6,902 nucleotides of DNA. Origin: CAWEHT01 sp963808455 (GTDB taxonomy: Bacteria > Chloroflexota > Anaerolineae > CG2-30-64-16). The notes below the pieces were generated by a model. It worked only from the letters and a program-made list of their open reading frames with translations. It was not told the DNA's origin and did no database searches. The first letter of the stretch is position 1; the number at the start of each line of letters is the position of its first letter. Below are positions 5,398-6,902 of this stretch, in pieces. A program made the translations under genes and the position numbers. Where the stretch lies: contig CAWEHT010000453.1 of assembly GCA_963808455.1 (NCBI GenBank), positions 1 to 6,902 on the forward strand, given 5' to 3'.

Positions 5398-6902
5398 ATG
5401 TTCTGGCAGTTGTGGAAGAAATCGTCTCAGGAGGGCCGGCTGCCCGCCGGTCGCCTCCCGGCCGGCCTGATCGGTGGGGTCGCCCTTATTGCAGCCCTGT
5501 GCGTGGCTGCCGGCGGCGCCTCGTTGGCCTCGGCCGCGCCAGCCCTGGTTAGCGCCTATGGCCCTGCCCCTCAAACCGCAGTGACCGCTACGTCGAGCAT
5601 CTCGTCCAGCGTCGCGGTTACGTCAACCTCGGCGGTCACGGCGACGGCGCCCATCACGGCGACCTCGGCGATGACGGCGACGGCGCCCATGACGGCGACT
5701 TCGGCGGTCACGGCGACGGCGCCCATCACGTCAACCTCGGCGATGACGGCGACGGCGCCCATCACGTCAACCTCAGCGGTCACGGCGACGGCGCCCATGA
5801 CGGCGACCTCAGCGGTCACGGCGACGGCGCCTATCACGTCAACTTCAGCCGTCACGGCGACGGCGCCCATGACGGCGACCGCGCCGGTCACGGTGACCGC
5901 GCCGGTAACCTCGACCGGTGTGCTGGTGCCGACGCAAACGGTGCCGATCATGGCCCCCATTACGCCCACATCGCCGCTAACCATGGGCCTCTCGGTGACC
6001 GGCACGGTGCTTGCCGACCTGGGCTTCCGGCCTGACGTCAACGGCTTCAGCTTCGAGAATTATGGCAAGGATACGCCGGCCACTAACTTGACCGCGGATG
6101 ACCTGCGGACCCTGTTTGGCGACAAAGTGTGCGGCAGCCTGGCAGACGGCAAGTGCACTCTGGCGCCTCCTGCGCAGCAGTGGATCCAGATGGCCAACGA
6201 TGCTATGGGCGGTGGGCACTGCGAAGGCTTCGCGACGTTGAGCGACCTGTTCTACGCCAACGACATCGACCCGAACGCATTTGGCGCGGGCCGGGCCGCT
6301 GATCTGCAGTTCCAGGGCAACGACAGGCTTCAGCGGAGATCGCGTATTGGTTCATCACGCAGGCCACTAATCCGGCCCGCAGCGGCTTCATGAACCATCT
6401 CACCCCGACCCAGGTTGTCGATACGCTCATCGCGGCCTATAAGCCTGGCGCGGAGATCACCGATCAGTATGAGATCCATATCTTCAAGCGCGACGGGACG
6501 GGCGGGCACGCGGTTACGCCGTATGGGGTGATCGATGAAGGCAATGGCATCCAGGATATCGTGATCTATGACAACAACTGGCCGAAGATGCCGCGGACCA
6601 TCAGGGTTGACCGCAATCAGAATACGTGGTCTTACTCAGCTTCGATCAATCCCAGCGAGCAGGCAGCCCTCTATGACGGCGATGCCAACACGATGAACTT
6701 GCAGCTGGCCTCCACGAACGCGCGGGTTGGCAGGCAGGCTTGCGACTTCTGCGGCGGCCAGGCGACGAGTCGCGTGGCCGGCCTGGCAGCCTCGGACGAG
6801 GAGTACTACGAGATCTCGATAGAGGGCGAGGGGCACCTGTTGATCACCGACCAGCAGGGCCAGCGCCTGGGCTACGTTAACGGCGAGCAGGTCGACGAGA
6901 TC
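5398..6902 (+). CDS. Secreted Thr-rich repeat protein with Cys/His/Asn papain-like domain, frameshifted, 3' partial
   Basis: Starts at ATG 5398 after GAGGAGAAGGA (5380-5390). The N-terminus is basic and hydrophobic (residues about 22-46, LIGGVALIAALCVAAGG) with a likely signal peptidase site after ASLASA (residue 46). Residues 77-172 are a Thr/Ala/Pro/Ser repeat linker. A globular part begins near residue 190, with C245 and C253 as a possible disulfide and GGGHCEGF containing C275, a plausible catalytic cysteine. Frame 1 then ends at a stop at 6391-6393, but family-like sequence continues in frame 3 from GAG 6336 (EIAYWFITQATNPARSGF) and stays open to the window end. One lost base, within about 6331-6336, explains the shift. 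The hidden part holds GGHAVTPYG (His codon 6507-6509), IYDNNWP (Asp/Asn codons 6570-6578), the pair CDFC (6741-6752) and a terminal HLLITDQQGQRLGYVNG segment. The order Cys, His, Asn/Asp suits a papain- or transglutaminase-like hydrolase outside the cell; activity is inferred. About 502 residues are visible after repair. I cannot name the family with certainty. Confidence 0.72.
5626..5913 (+). repeat. 36-bp tandem repeat array coding a Thr/Ala/Pro/Ser linker
   Basis: Seven regular 36-bp units from 5626 to 5877 and a diverged eighth to 5913 encode 12-residue repeats of the form T-S-A-[VM]-T-A-T-A-P-[IM]-T-[AS]. Each unit is itself two related 18-bp hexapeptide halves. The units vary at fixed places (V/M, I/M, A/S) and by synonymous bases (tcggcg, tcagcg, tcagcc). 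Such linkers are usually extended, protease-resistant wall or surface spacers. The reverse strand is also open through the array, but this is a side effect of the repeat. Confidence 0.9.

Noticed and set aside
5482..5520. Lipoprotein signal with cysteine at residue 35 of the secreted protein
   Set aside because: The residues before this Cys (AAL) do not fit a lipobox, and it lies inside the hydrophobic core; a standard signal peptidase site after residue 46 is better.
5626..5913. CRISPR-like array
   Set aside because: The units are contiguous 36-bp coding repeats without unique spacers and stay in frame.
5571..6041. Minus-strand repetitive protein with MGAVAV repeats
   Set aside because: It is open only because the plus-strand repeat array has no stop in that frame; no start context or family support.

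Overview
The window is GC-rich bacterial DNA with strong G/C preference at third codon positions. I infer a Chloroflexota-like bacterium or a similar high-GC environmental lineage, from the multi-domain cation-diffusion-facilitator tail, the AIM24 protein, the stand-alone B3/4 protein and the secreted Thr/Ala/Pro-linker protein. The sequence alone does not prove this. I found no rRNA, tRNA, CRISPR array, insertion sequence or phage gene.

Layout, left to right: (1) 1-849 (+), the 3' part of a cation diffusion facilitator (CDF) metal transporter with three tandem cytoplasmic domains, broken by two compensating frameshifts. (2) 991-1668 (+), a stand-alone B3/4 domain protein like the editing domain of phenylalanyl-tRNA synthetase beta. 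(3) 1830-2600 (+), a short QueG-like iron-sulfur protein behind a clear sigma70-type promoter. (4) 2645-3354 (+), a GNAT acetyltransferase whose N-terminal part is spread over three frames by two +1 shifts. (5) 3355-3771, a stretch between convergent genes holding a very strong 16-bp hairpin and a possible small ORF. (6) 3772-4221 (-), an OsmC-family protein. (7) 4222-4519, a divergent control region with one good promoter on each strand, an operator-like palindrome and a terminator-like leader hairpin. (8) 4520-5263 (+), an AIM24 family protein. (9) 5398 to beyond 6902 (+), a secreted protein with a signal peptide, a 36-bp repeat array coding a Thr-rich linker, and a Cys/His/Asn papain-like domain. 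Its second half is hidden by a -1 frameshift near 6334.

These genes do not form one recognisable pathway. They look like ordinary chromosomal housekeeping and accessory genes in short transcription units; 1830-3354 may be one unit. The strongest unexplained signals are five apparent frameshifts confined to three of the genes, the hairpin at 3370-3404 with a GCGAAGC apex, and the compact promoter, operator and hairpin arrangement before the AIM24 gene. I see no convincing new multi-gene system. The secreted repeat-linker protein with a hidden C-terminal catalytic domain is the best candidate for an under-described protein.
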